From Butyrivibrio sp. (GTDB lineage Bacteria > Bacillota > Clostridia > Lachnospirales > Lachnospiraceae), in contig SVGB01000003.1 of the NCBI GenBank assembly GCA_015056565.1, positions 124,001-188,000 on the forward strand: a stretch of DNA of 64,000 nucleotides, written 5' to 3'. Below, piece by piece: positions 8,981 through 19,690 of this stretch. Under the pieces are notes generated by a model that had not been told where the DNA came from, did no database searches, and saw nothing but the letters and a program-made list of their open reading frames with translations. Made by a program: the position numbers and the translations under genes. Within the stretch, counting starts at the first letter, position 1. Every line of letters starts with the position of its first letter.

Positions 8981-10138
8981 TTAATGTCTGTAGAACTTTC
9001 TCATGGTCTCCACCTGATCCTCAAGTGTATCCAAGAGATAATCAATTTCCTCTTTTGTGGTCTCTAGTGACATGCTGATCCTGATGGTTGATTCCAAAAG
9101 ATCCCTCTCAAGGCCTATTGCCTGAAGTGTATCTGAAATATGAGGGTTGTTGGAAGTGCAGGCAGAACCCGCTGAAACATAGATCTGCTTGCTGCTTAGC
9201 ATATTAAGGATGGTCTCTGCCCTAAGACCTCTTATTGATACGCTGACAATATGCGGCGCACCCTCAGAAGGCTCAGGTCCATTGATCCTGATATCTGTAA
9301 TCCTTTTATTTAATGACTCTATCAGATATTTTTTAAGCTCGTAAAGCCTTTCTATCTTGTTATCAAAGTCCTCGTAGCACATCTTGGCTGCCAGCGCCAT
9401 TCCCGCAATACCAGGAACGTTCTCTGTGCCAGATCTCATACCCTTTTGCTGTCCACCGCCGTAGCATATAGGATTTATTTTTGTACCTTTTTTGATATAC
9501 AAAAATCCCACGCCTTTTGGTCCGTGGATCTTGTGACTGCTCACCGACAACAGGTCGATGTTCATGGACCTTGGTCTTATCAGTAGCTTACCATAGGCCT
9601 GAACTGCGTCCACATGGAAAAGAATCTTCTCATCAATGGACTTAATCAGCTTTCCCGCTTCCTGTACCGGCTGGATAGCTCCGATCTCATTGTTGACCAT
9701 CATCATGGATACCAGGATAGTATCCTCTCTTATGGCATTTTTCAGCTCTTCAAGGCTTACGACGCCGTTTTCATCCACTTTAAGATGTGTGATCTCAAAG
9801 CCCTCTTTTTTTAAAGCCTCACATGTCTCTAAAACAGCAGGGTGTTCAATGCTGGTAGTGATGATGTGCTTGCCTCTCCAGGCATTGGCCCTTGCTCCTC
9901 CAATGATTGCCATATTATCAGACTCTGTTCCGCCTGAGGTAAAGATAATCTCTGCAGGGTCCACTTTTAAAGTACCTGCAATTGTCTCCCTTGCTCCAAA
10001 AAGTCTGTTTGCAGAAAGTGTTCCCATGTGATGAACACTTGATGCATTTCCATATTCTTCTGTCATTATCTTAGCTACAAGCTCAGCGACTTCCTTAAAA
10101 GCCCTGGTTGTAGCTGAATTATCCAAATACGCTTCCAT
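8981..10138 (-). CDS. Cysteine desulfurase (NifS/IscS family, probable ThiI partner)
   Basis: A 385-residue PLP enzyme. Visible motifs are AYLDNSATTR at the N terminus, TSGGTESDN, the PLP-lysine segment SSHKIHGPKG (about residue 200) and the active-site loop SAGSACTSNN with its cysteine (about 325). I take ATG 10138 as start because AGGTGAGG sits six bases upstream; an in-frame GTG at 10150 overlaps the rsmE stop and would contain that site. It removes sulfur from cysteine and, being directly upstream of thiI, probably supplies the persulfide for tRNA thiolation, as NifZ does in B. subtilis. It could also feed other sulfur acceptors. Confidence 0.94.
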   Translation of the reverse strand: MEAYLDNSATTRAFKEVAELVAKIMTEEYGNASSVHHMGTLSANRLFGARETIAGTLKVDPAEIIFTSGGTESDNMAIIGGARANAWRGKHIITTSIEHPAVLETCEALKKEGFEITHLKVDENGVVSLEELKNAIREDTILVSMMMVNNEIGAIQPVQEAGKLIKSIDEKILFHVDAVQAYGKLLIRPRSMNIDLLSVSSHKIHGPKGVGFLYIKKGTKINPICYGGGQQKGMRSGTENVPGIAGMALAAKMCYEDFDNKIERLYELKKYLIESLNKRITDIRINGPEPSEGAPHIVSVSIRGLRAETILNMLSSKQIYVSAGSACTSNNPHISDTLQAIGLERDLLESTIRISMSLETTKEEIDYLLDTLEDQVETMRKFYRH

Positions 10139-10146
10139 AATCTTCC

Positions 10147-10905
10147 TCACCTTTCAAGGTGATACATAAGCCATGAAATGGCTGTAAATCCCGCTGTTTC
10201 CGTCCGGAGTATCCTCTTTCCAAGAGTGATCGGCTGTATGTCGTTAGAAAGACAAAGCTCTATCTCCTCTTCAGAAAAGCCGCCCTCCGGGCCTATGAAA
10301 ACTGCTACACTCTTACCCGGCTTAATGCCTTCAATGATATTTTTTGTAAAAGAAATATCTTTGGCATTTTCATAGGGTATGAGTTTAACATCAATGGCTT
10401 CTTTTTTGCAATACTCTATCGCCTGTTTCATTGTGAGCGGCATCTCAACCTCCGGAATGATACCGCGCTTACTCTGCTTGGCCGCAGCTTCTGAAATGGC
10501 CTGCCATCTCTTCTGCTTGCTTACTGCCTTCTTGTCATCGAGCTTCACGATACATCTCTTGGTAGACATGGGGATTATCCTATAAGCCCCAAGCTCAACC
10601 GCCTTCTGGATAATGAGCTCCATCTTGTCCACCTTGGGAAGCCCCTGGAAAAGATATATCTTTGAGGGCAGCTCATGCCCATTTTCCTCAATAAAGCAGA
10701 GCTTGCCGATCACGCTATCCTCTGTAAAGGATGATATCTCATAAAAGAGCTCTTTTCCTGAATCGTCAGAAAGAATGCTGACAGAAAACTGCTCTCCCAC
10801 CTTCATCCTAAGGACATTGGCTATGTGGTTGTGGTCGCTACCTGTTATCTGAACTTCACCAAAGTCTGAAGTCAGCTGCGAACTCTCAACAAAAAAGTGA
10901 TACAT
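10147..10905 (-). CDS. rsmE: 16S rRNA m3U1498 methyltransferase RsmE
   Basis: A 252-residue SPOUT-class protein. The N-terminal PUA-like domain contains DHNHIANVLRMKVGE, and the C-terminal trefoil-knot SAM site shows FIGPEGGFSEEE and LGKRILRTETAG. It methylates N3 of U1498 in 16S rRNA. The ATG overlaps the prmA stop by one base and its stop is eight bases before the cysteine desulfurase start, so it sits inside a tight operon of translation-related genes. The prmA-rsmE pair is widely conserved in Firmicutes. Confidence 0.95.
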   Translation of the reverse strand: MYHFFVESSQLTSDFGEVQITGSDHNHIANVLRMKVGEQFSVSILSDDSGKELFYEISSFTEDSVIGKLCFIEENGHELPSKIYLFQGLPKVDKMELIIQKAVELGAYRIIPMSTKRCIVKLDDKKAVSKQKRWQAISEAAAKQSKRGIIPEVEMPLTMKQAIEYCKKEAIDVKLIPYENAKDISFTKNIIEGIKPGKSVAVFIGPEGGFSEEEIELCLSNDIQPITLGKRILRTETAGFTAISWLMYHLER

Positions 10906-11942
10906 TAGTTTTTCCTCGAAGTGATTGAAACCCAGTCTCCCTGGTGGTGGATCTCAAGTATCTCAAGACCTGCATCCAGGTGCGCCTTTTTGACCTCTTC
11001 TTCCTTGGTATCAATGATTCCTGAAGTGATGTAAATACCGCCTGACTTTAAGTTATTAAGTATTACTGGTGTAAGTGGAACAAGGACATTGGCCAGGATA
11101 TTGGCTACTACAATGTCGTACTTGTCATATCCGACTTTGTCCTGAACCTGCTTATCATCAATGATATTTCCGATCATCATCTCAAATTTATCCTCTGAGA
11201 TGCCATTGTTTTCCATATTTTCTTTTACTGCAGGAACTGCGCACTTATCAAGGTCTGTTCCCACCGCATGCTTTGCTCCAAACATAAGTGCCAGGATTGA
11301 TAACACTCCGCTACCTGTTCCAACATCCAAAAGCTCTGTATCTTTGGTAACATATTTTTTCAGCATCCTGATGCAGAGCTGTGTGGTCTCGTGCATTCCT
11401 GTACCGAATGCAGTTCCAGGATCTATGTGAAGGACCATGCTGGCTTTTTCCTGATCCTCAAAAGACTCCTTCTCCCAGGAAGGGATCACCAGGATATCAT
11501 CTATAAAGAACTTGTGGAAGTACTGCTTCCAGTTGTTGATCCAGTCTATGTCCTCTGTAACATCAACAGTAATAGTCCCATCACCTATATCAGAAAAGCT
11601 CTTAAGCTCCGAAAGCTTCTCCCTGATGGCTTCCTGCATCTGCTCGGGAGTTCTCTTCTCTGTAACGTACTCACCATTCTCATCAGGAAGAGATACTGTC
11701 AGCAAGTTGTTATCGTCTATCTCTAAAAAGAAGCTAAGATATGCCACACCTGTTTCAATGACAGGGCCGTTGTCATCAGGCTCAAGTTCCGGCGCATCAA
11801 TAAACATCTGCTCCTTGTCTGCAGCAGACAGTGGAACATTGTCCTCGATCTGCGCTCCCTCAAGGCCGATATCCTCAAGATAGCTTACTATAATATCCTC
11901 TGACTCTTCATTTGTTCTTATCCTAAATCTCATCCACTTCAT
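10905..11942 (-). CDS. prmA: Ribosomal protein L11 methyltransferase PrmA
   Basis: A 345-residue class I methyltransferase with the N-terminal substrate-binding region (MRFRIRTNEESEDIIVSYL) and SAM motifs LLDVGTGSGVLSI, VGTDLD and IVVANILANV. The FHKFFIDDILVIPSW and DPGTAFGTGMHETT segments identify PrmA rather than a general methyltransferase. It trimethylates ribosomal protein L11. It is about 20-30 residues longer than the usual form because of an acidic insert around residues 45-110. AAAGGAGCA precedes the ATG. First gene of the prmA-rsmE-iscS-thiI run; its probable promoter overlaps the dnaJ terminator. Confidence 0.95.
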   Translation of the reverse strand: MKWMRFRIRTNEESEDIIVSYLEDIGLEGAQIEDNVPLSAADKEQMFIDAPELEPDDNGPVIETGVAYLSFFLEIDDNNLLTVSLPDENGEYVTEKRTPEQMQEAIREKLSELKSFSDIGDGTITVDVTEDIDWINNWKQYFHKFFIDDILVIPSWEKESFEDQEKASMVLHIDPGTAFGTGMHETTQLCIRMLKKYVTKDTELLDVGTGSGVLSILALMFGAKHAVGTDLDKCAVPAVKENMENNGISEDKFEMMIGNIIDDKQVQDKVGYDKYDIVVANILANVLVPLTPVILNNLKSGGIYITSGIIDTKEEEVKKAHLDAGLEILEIHHQGDWVSITSRKN

Positions 11943-11961
11943 AGTGTGCTCCTTTATAAGC

Positions 11962-12006
11962 GCAAAAAGAAAACTTCCGTAGTTATTATAACCTAACTAC
12001 GGAAGT
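11962..12006 (-). terminator. Rho-independent terminator of the hrcA-grpE-dnaK-dnaJ operon
   Basis: A perfect 13-base stem (11973-11985 with 11994-12006), 8-base loop, and on the minus strand a T-rich tail TTTTCTTTTTG directly after the stem. It begins 13 bases beyond the dnaJ stop codon. Confidence 0.85.
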
Positions 12007-12013
12007 ATATCAT
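11985..12013 (-). promoter_or_regulatory. Candidate promoter of prmA inside the dnaJ terminator
   Basis: On the minus strand ATGATA (12013-12008), 17 bases, then a perfect TATAAT (11990-11985). The -10 box falls in the loop of the terminator hairpin that ends the dnaJ message, so the same bases seem to stop one transcript and start the next. The -35 box matches the consensus at four of six positions. Confidence 0.5.
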
Positions 12014-12019
12014 ATATCG

Positions 12020-13201
12020 TTAAGATTCCCAAAACTTTTTCTTTTTCTTACCGCTTCCGCCGCCTGATGGATCCTTGTCATCAGAACCCATAAGCCTCTC
12101 AGCTGCTGTAAGGGAATCTCCTGTCTTCTCATCAAATTTCTTGAGAAGTTCTTTTGCCTCTTTTGAAAGCTTTTCAGGAACCTGAACTACGAGGGTAACG
12201 TAGTGATCACCTCTCTGCTCCTTGTCCCTGAGTGATGGAACACCCTTGCCGCGAAGTCTTACTCTGGTATCTGTCTGGGTACCAGCCTTAACATCGTAAG
12301 CAACCTTGCCATCAACTGTATCTATAAGCACAGTTCCTCCAAGAGCTGCTACTGCAAAGGATACCGGAACCATTGAGTAGATGTTAAAGCCTTCTCTCTG
12401 GAAGATAGGATGATCTGAAACAATAACCTCTACAAGAAGATCTCCTCTTGGTCCGCCGTTAATACCAGGCTCACCCTTTTCTCTTATCCTTACGCTCTGG
12501 CCATTATCTATACCTGCAGGAATTGAAACTTTGATCTTCTTCCTGCTGGCGATATAACCTGTTCCGTGACAGTCACTGCACTTATCCTTGATAACCTTAC
12601 CAGTACCTCCGCAATCCGGACAGGTCTGAACATTTCTTACTGTTCCAAAGAAAGACTGCTGTGTATATACAATCTGTCCCTTACCACCACACTTACTACA
12701 GGTCTGTGGTGATGTCCCTGGCTTAGCACCTGTTCCATGACATGTTGGGCATGGATCCTTGATGGTGAGATCAAGCTCTTTTTCACAGCCAAATACAGCC
12801 TCAAGGAAGGTTATACGAACACTGGCACGAAGATTGGCACCCTTAGATGGGCCATTTCTTGTGGCACCACGTGACCTGCCACCTCCAAAGAAGTCTCCGA
12901 AAATATCACCAAAGATATCTCCAAAGTCTGCTCCATTGAAGTCAAAGCCTCCAAATCCGCCAGCTCCACCTTCAAAGGCTGCGTGTCCAAACTGGTCGTA
13001 CTGACGCTTCTTCTCAGGGTCACTTAAAACCGCATAGGCCTCAGATGCTTCCTTGAACTTCTCAGCTGCTGAATCGTCGCCAGGGTTCATATCAGGATGA
13101 TACTTCTTAGCAAGGACTCTGTATGCTTTTTTAATCTCTTCGTCCGAAGCATTCTTGCCAACACCCAGGACTTCATAATAATCGCGTTTCTGCTCTGCCA
13201 T
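12020..13201 (-). CDS. dnaJ: Chaperone protein DnaJ
   Basis: A 393-residue type I DnaJ. Domains in order: J domain (residues 4-70 with HPD in [10 protein letters not shown]), Gly/Phe-rich linker ([13 protein letters not shown]), four zinc-binding CxxCxGxG repeats ([32 protein letters not shown]), the substrate-binding C-terminal domain, and a short Gly/Lys tail. It stimulates DnaK ATPase activity and delivers unfolded proteins. Last gene of the CIRCE-controlled operon, 81 bases after dnaK, with a hairpin in between and a strong terminator behind it. Confidence 0.98.
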   Translation of the reverse strand: MAEQKRDYYEVLGVGKNASDEEIKKAYRVLAKKYHPDMNPGDDSAAEKFKEASEAYAVLSDPEKKRQYDQFGHAAFEGGAGGFGGFDFNGADFGDIFGDIFGDFFGGGRSRGATRNGPSKGANLRASVRITFLEAVFGCEKELDLTIKDPCPTCHGTGAKPGTSPQTCSKCGGKGQIVYTQQSFFGTVRNVQTCPDCGGTGKVIKDKCSDCHGTGYIASRKKIKVSIPAGIDNGQSVRIREKGEPGINGGPRGDLLVEVIVSDHPIFQREGFNIYSMVPVSFAVAALGGTVLIDTVDGKVAYDVKAGTQTDTRVRLRGKGVPSLRDKEQRGDHYVTLVVQVPEKLSKEAKELLKKFDEKTGDSLTAAERLMGSDDKDPSGGGSGKKKKKFWES

Positions 13202-13224
13202 AGTACTCCTTATAAAACCTCTTA

Positions 13225-13253
13225 ATAGCCAGACGAACTAGTCGCCTGGCTAT
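13225..13253 (-). other. Hairpin between dnaK and dnaJ without T-tract
   Basis: Twelve-base arms (13225-13236 and 13242-13253) that pair fully on the minus-strand RNA if one G-U pair is allowed. No run of T follows, so it looks like an mRNA stability or processing hairpin that could make dnaK more abundant than dnaJ, rather than a full terminator. The regulatory effect is inferred. Confidence 0.5.
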
Positions 13254-13282
13254 GAGTATATCACATTTTTAATTGAGACGGC

Positions 13283-15921
<2,639 letters not shown>

Positions 15922-15942
15922 ATCAAATGCCTCCTTAAATTG

Positions 15943-16974
15943 CTATTCCTTCTTGTATAGATCATCAAGCGCATGTCGCATATTCTTCAAAGTTGAGATA
16001 ACTTTGTCATAATCCATTCGCTTAGGTCCTATGATTCCAACGGTACCCTTCATACCATCGCCCAGTTCGTAAGTTGCAGTTACAACGCTGCAATCCTTCA
16101 TGGCCTGTACAGGAGTCTCGTTTCCGATGTAAACCTGAATGCCTGTCTCTCCGCTCTCAGCAGAAAGTGTATTCTCTACAATGCTGGACAGGTCGCTTGT
16201 ATCCTCAAAGGTACTCAGCAGCTCACTTGCCTTGGCATTATCTGTGAGCTCAGGGTACTTAAAGATGTTTGTGGCTCCGCTTGTATATATCTGAAGATCT
16301 TCATCAGCTGTAATTGATTCTGCAGCTGCGTCGATCACGTTTCCTATGATCTCACTGTGGATGCCGGCCTCCTGCTTGACTGCTGCAATAAGACCAAGAT
16401 TGATATCCTCAACTGCCAGTCCGTCAAGCCTTGTGTTAAGCAGAATATTGAGCTTGAGCATCGTGGCATCATCTAAAATCTCTCCTACAGTTATGATCTT
16501 GTTCTTGATAACATTGCCTTCAATGACGATGGTTGCAAGAAGATGTTCATCGTCCACCTTGGATATCTGGATGAACTTAAGCTTGTTCTTGCGGATCTGT
16601 GGAGCGGAGATCATTGTGGCGTAATTGGTATCAACTGCCAAAGTCTTGGCCACCTGCTTAAGGAGATTCTCAAGCTTCTCTTCCTTATCAAGAAGCATCT
16701 CCTTCATGTTCTCAACTTCCTTCTCCTTGTCCCTTAGCATCTCATCTACATATACTCTGTAGCCCTGATCAGAAGGGATACGTCCTGCTGAAGTATGGGG
16801 CTGCAATATAAGTCCCATCTCCTCAAGATCTGCCATCTCATTTCTGATGGTGGCTGAGCTAAGGTTAAGATCCGTATACTTGGAAATAGTTCTGCTGCCT
16901 ACTGGCTCTCCTGTCTCCAAATAATTCTTAACAATTGCATGAAGTATGATCCTTTTTCTCTCGTCAAGTTCCAA
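15943..16974 (-). CDS. hrcA: Heat-inducible transcription repressor HrcA
   Basis: A 343-residue protein with the winged-helix N terminus (LDERKRIILHAIVKNYLETG, EPVGSRTISKY, SSATIRNEMADLEEMG, then LILQPHTSAGRIPSDQGYR), all typical of HrcA. The middle and C-terminal parts match the dimerisation domain. HrcA represses class I heat-shock genes by binding the CIRCE palindrome and is itself stabilised by GroEL. A perfect CIRCE lies 55 bases upstream, so the operon is autoregulated. Confidence 0.97.
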   Translation of the reverse strand: MELDERKRIILHAIVKNYLETGEPVGSRTISKYTDLNLSSATIRNEMADLEEMGLILQPHTSAGRIPSDQGYRVYVDEMLRDKEKEVENMKEMLLDKEEKLENLLKQVAKTLAVDTNYATMISAPQIRKNKLKFIQISKVDDEHLLATIVIEGNVIKNKIITVGEILDDATMLKLNILLNTRLDGLAVEDINLGLIAAVKQEAGIHSEIIGNVIDAAAESITADEDLQIYTSGATNIFKYPELTDNAKASELLSTFEDTSDLSSIVENTLSAESGETGIQVYIGNETPVQAMKDCSVVTATYELGDGMKGTVGIIGPKRMDYDKVISTLKNMRHALDDLYKKE

Positions 16975-17028
16975 ACTGCACCTCTTCCTCTGCTAACCGG
17001 TTTTCATTGGAATGGTTCTTTTGGGATG

Positions 17029-17055
17029 TTAGCACTCACCTCTTTCGAGTGCTAA
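17029..17055 (-). promoter_or_regulatory. CIRCE operator (HrcA binding site)
   Basis: Exact match to the CIRCE consensus: TTAGCACTC at 17029-17037, nine bases, GAGTGCTAA at 17047-17055. It lies directly downstream of the -10 box of the hrcA promoter, the usual place for HrcA to block transcription. Confidence 0.98.
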
Positions 17056-17070
17056 CATCTTCTGTATCAT

Positions 17071-17099
17071 AAAATATCACTAGCAGACCCCAATGTCAA
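17071..17099 (-). promoter_or_regulatory. Promoter of the hrcA-grpE-dnaK-dnaJ operon
   Basis: Minus strand: perfect TTGACA (17099-17094), 17-base spacer, TATTTT (17076-17071). The CIRCE element starts 15 bases after the -10 box. Confidence 0.85.
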
Positions 17100-17121
17100 C
17101 ATCTGCTTTCTAAAATAAGCA

Positions 17122-17150
17122 TAAAAAAAGCAGGCGACCAAGCGCCTGCT
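17122..17150 (-). terminator. Rho-independent terminator of the DUF6465 gene
   Basis: Eight-base perfect GC-rich stem AGCAGGCG (17129-17136) with CGCCTGCT (17143-17150), 6-base loop, followed on the minus strand by seven T residues. It lies 14 bases beyond the stop codon and insulates the gene from the heat-shock promoter. Confidence 0.9.
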
Positions 17151-17163
17151 TAATATTCCGGTA

Positions 17164-17712
17164 TCAAAGACCAATTCTGCCCTGTACCTTGTCGTTAACA
17201 ACATAGTATGCAGCATACTCTTCTGGCTTTACATAGATGCTGAGTTTCTTGATCTCGTCGATTTTTCCACCCATCTCATGCTCGTAATTGTTCTTAGCGT
17301 TAGTAACGATTGTATCGTATGTTACATTAAGCTCGCCATACTGAAGAACAACGTTGCTCTTAACTGCTGTTGTAGCCTTTGTAGCTGTAACCTTCTTAGC
17401 TGCTGGTTTCTTAGCTGCTGTAGCTTTCTTAGCAGTTGTTGCCTTCTTAGCTGTTGTTGCTTTCTTAGCTGGAGCTGCCTTCTTAACCTCTGCCTTTTTA
17501 GCTGGAGCTGCTTTCTTAGCAGGTGCTGGCTTCTTAGCTGCTGGCTTCTTAGCTGCTGTAGCCTTTTTAGCTGGAGCTGCCTTCTTAGCCTCTGCCTTAA
17601 CCTCTTCCTTAGCTGGTGCCTTAACTTCAGGTGTCTTAACTTCTGCCGCTACGGGTGTCTTGATGGTTGCAACAGGCTTTACAGCTGCCTCTGTCTTCTT
17701 GATTTCTGCCAT
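17164..17712 (-). CDS. DUF6465 family lysine/alanine-rich protein (histone H1-like)
   Basis: A 182-residue protein. Residues about 1-120 are low complexity Ala/Lys/Pro/Thr with many AKK/KKA repeats such as PAKKATAAKKPAAKK, resembling eukaryotic histone H1 tails and bacterial Hc1-like proteins. The last 60 residues form a compact domain (VVLQYGELNVTYDTIVTNAK, KLSIYVKPEEYAAYYVVND) corresponding to DUF6465, which is common in Lachnospiraceae. The basic tail suggests nucleic-acid binding, but this is inference. It is a single-gene unit with a strong AGGAGGAAA ribosome binding site, its own promoter and a strong terminator, suggesting high expression. Confidence 0.85.
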   Translation of the reverse strand: MAEIKKTEAAVKPVATIKTPVAAEVKTPEVKAPAKEEVKAEAKKAAPAKKATAAKKPAAKKPAPAKKAAPAKKAEVKKAAPAKKATTAKKATTAKKATAAKKPAAKKVTATKATTAVKSNVVLQYGELNVTYDTIVTNAKNNYEHEMGGKIDEIKKLSIYVKPEEYAAYYVVNDKVQGRIGL

Positions 17713-17781
17713 AATTGTTTTTTCCTCCTCAAAATCATAAACGATTAATGTAGCTCGTTAAAACAGTAAAGTGATTACGAA

Positions 17782-17814
17782 ATAGAGTTTACACTCTATA
17801 ATTCCCCTTGTCAA
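17782..17814 (-). promoter_or_regulatory. Promoter of the DUF6465 gene with an overlapping palindrome
   Basis: Minus strand: TTGACA (17814-17809), 17 bases, TAAACT (17791-17786). A perfect inverted repeat ATAGAGT-N4-ACTCTAT spans 17782-17799 and covers the -10 box, a typical place for a repressor site. The leader to the ATG is about 65 bases. Confidence 0.65.
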
Positions 17815-17839
17815 CGCATCTTTGATAAAATCATTGCTA

Positions 17840-18487
17840 TTAATCGCCAATACATGCGGTATATAAAGACACCAGTGTTACAGAAAACAGTAAACCAGCC
17901 ACAATATCAGTGAGCCAATGTACTCCGGAAAAGAGCCTTGCGCACACTCCGATAGCCATGATGGCAACAAAGGCTATTTTCAGCACTCTCACAGCCATCT
18001 CGTTCTTAAAAAGCCTCTTTACTGCAACAATACCGCTTCCAAGGACGCTGCAGATCACCAGTGTATGTGTTGATGGAAAAGAGGTCTCGAGCTCAGTATC
18101 TCCTGGTGGAATAAGTGGTCTGTAATTTATTGGGATCTTGTCAAAGGCAACATATAATACTGCCACAACAACATACAATACTCCAAGGCCAATGATGGTC
18201 TTGTCGACCTTTGAAAGAGACTTTCCTTTGATAAGCTGCATAAGGCCGATAAAGGCAAAAGCAGCCACAACCAAAAATGCCAGATACATTGCGATATCTG
18301 AAAGAGTATCCATCACAGGGTTATATCCAAAGCTTCCTGCGAAAAGCCCGTTTATGGATGAAAAGCCAACGCTTGTTTCATCCGGTCCTATGGGCTTTCT
18401 GTCCACCACATAGGTGAGTATGGAAAAAAGGATTGTGACAACAAGCATTACTACTGGTTTTTTTAAATCTCTTTTTTCACTGTTCAT
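17840..18487 (-). CDS. PAP2-family membrane phosphatase
   Basis: A 215-residue membrane protein with about five to six hydrophobic segments. The C-terminal half carries the PAP2 signature: ETSFPSTHT (motif 2) and ARLFSGVHWLTDIVAG (motif 3, catalytic His and Asp). The family removes phosphate from lipid phosphates such as undecaprenyl diphosphate or phosphatidate on the outer face of the membrane; the exact substrate is unknown. Its ATG overlaps the stop of the aminotransferase by four bases (ATGA), so translation is coupled. No good terminator is visible after it. Confidence 0.88.
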   Translation of the reverse strand: MNSEKRDLKKPVVMLVVTILFSILTYVVDRKPIGPDETSVGFSSINGLFAGSFGYNPVMDTLSDIAMYLAFLVVAAFAFIGLMQLIKGKSLSKVDKTIIGLGVLYVVVAVLYVAFDKIPINYRPLIPPGDTELETSFPSTHTLVICSVLGSGIVAVKRLFKNEMAVRVLKIAFVAIMAIGVCARLFSGVHWLTDIVAGLLFSVTLVSLYTACIGD

Positions 18488-19674
18488 TTGCCATATACCT
18501 CTTTTACGAATTTCTTAAGCTGCACCATGGCTCTTTCAACCTTTTCAGTATCTATGCAGTAAGCAACTCTGAAGAACCCTGGAGCGCCAAAGCCATCTGC
18601 TGGAACAAAGATAAGATCATAGTCCTTAGCTTTTTTGCAGAATTCTATGGAACTCTCCTCAAGTGCCTTAGGCATGATGTAGAAGGTTCCACCTGGCTTA
18701 ACAACAGTAAAGCCAAGCTCTGTAAGAGTGTTGTAGATAATGTTCATGTTGGTTTCGTAAACAGAAAGATCAGCTGTAAGATCGCATACTCTGGCAACTG
18801 CCTGCTGAATAATGGATGGAGGACAGTTATGGCCTGTGCCTCTTGATATCTGTCCGCACATAGGAACGATCACATCGCTTCCCTCGCAGGCTGGATTAAC
18901 TGCCACATAGCCAATTCTCTCTCCAGGAAGTGAAAGTGATTTTGAGAAAGAGTAGCAGCTAAGAGTGTTGTCGTAGAACTTTGAAACGTAAGGAGCATCA
19001 GCCCCTGCAAAAACTATCTCCCTGTAAGGCTCATCTGAGAGAAGGAAGATAGTATGTCCAAACTCAGCAGACTTCTCTTTTAATATAGAAGACAGCCTCT
19101 TTAATGTCTCTGTGGAGTAAGCTGCTCCGGAAGGATTGTTAGGTGTATTAACAAGTACTGCTGCGGTGTTTTCATTGATCAGTTCAAGGAATGCATCAAA
19201 GTTAATCTGGAAAGACTCTGTGTCCGCAGGAACTACTGTAAGTTTGCATCCAGCCCCGGTGATATATGGGTTGTACTCAGGGAAGTAAGGTGCAAAAGTG
19301 ATCACTTCATCCCCTGGCTTTGTCACAGCTCTCACTGCATGTGAAATAGCGCCTGCAGCTCCGGTTGTGGGGAAAATGTGCTCAGGTCCATAGTTCATTC
19401 CAAAGCGCTTGTTGAGACTCTTTGCAATCTCTTCTTTATATAGAGGATTTCCAAGGCTTGGTGTGTAGCCATGAAGTGTCATGGTGTCCTCTTCCTTAAG
19501 GAGTCTTATCATCTCATCAGTAAACTCCTTTGGCACCTCAACACTTGGGTTTCCAAGGCTGAAATCAAACACGTTCTCGTATCCGATCTCTTTTCCCCTT
19601 GCAGTTGCATACTCTGAAAGCTCACGGATAACCGATTTTGCTCCCAGCATGTTCTTGTACGTTTCGTTGATCAT
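18484..19674 (-). CDS. Pyridoxal-phosphate-dependent class I aminotransferase
   Basis: A 396-residue fold-type I enzyme. Visible motifs are SLGNPSVEVP, TTGAAGAISHAV, the substrate-binding NTPNNPSG and the PLP-lysine segment YSFSKSLSLPGERIGY. It is close to the aspartate/aromatic aminotransferase group, but the amino-acid preference cannot be read from the sequence. It lies 16 bases after mfd and overlaps the PAP2 gene. No pathway neighbours indicate the substrate. Confidence 0.9.
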   Translation of the reverse strand: MINETYKNMLGAKSVIRELSEYATARGKEIGYENVFDFSLGNPSVEVPKEFTDEMIRLLKEEDTMTLHGYTPSLGNPLYKEEIAKSLNKRFGMNYGPEHIFPTTGAAGAISHAVRAVTKPGDEVITFAPYFPEYNPYITGAGCKLTVVPADTESFQINFDAFLELINENTAAVLVNTPNNPSGAAYSTETLKRLSSILKEKSAEFGHTIFLLSDEPYREIVFAGADAPYVSKFYDNTLSCYSFSKSLSLPGERIGYVAVNPACEGSDVIVPMCGQISRGTGHNCPPSIIQQAVARVCDLTADLSVYETNMNIIYNTLTELGFTVVKPGGTFYIMPKALEESSIEFCKKAKDYDLIFVPADGFGAPGFFRVAYCIDTEKVERAMVQLKKFVKEVYGK

Positions 19675-19690
19675 ACGCTCCTCCTTAATA

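Noticed and set aside
13225-13253. Terminator between dnaK and dnaJ
   Set aside because: No T-tract follows the hairpin and dnaJ lacks another promoter, so it is listed as a processing-type hairpin.
17278-17748. Two plus-strand open frames of 128-156 residues opposite the DUF6465 gene
   Set aside because: They are mirror images of the low-complexity Ala/Lys repeats on the minus strand (poly Cys/Leu or Ala/Leu) and have no start signals.
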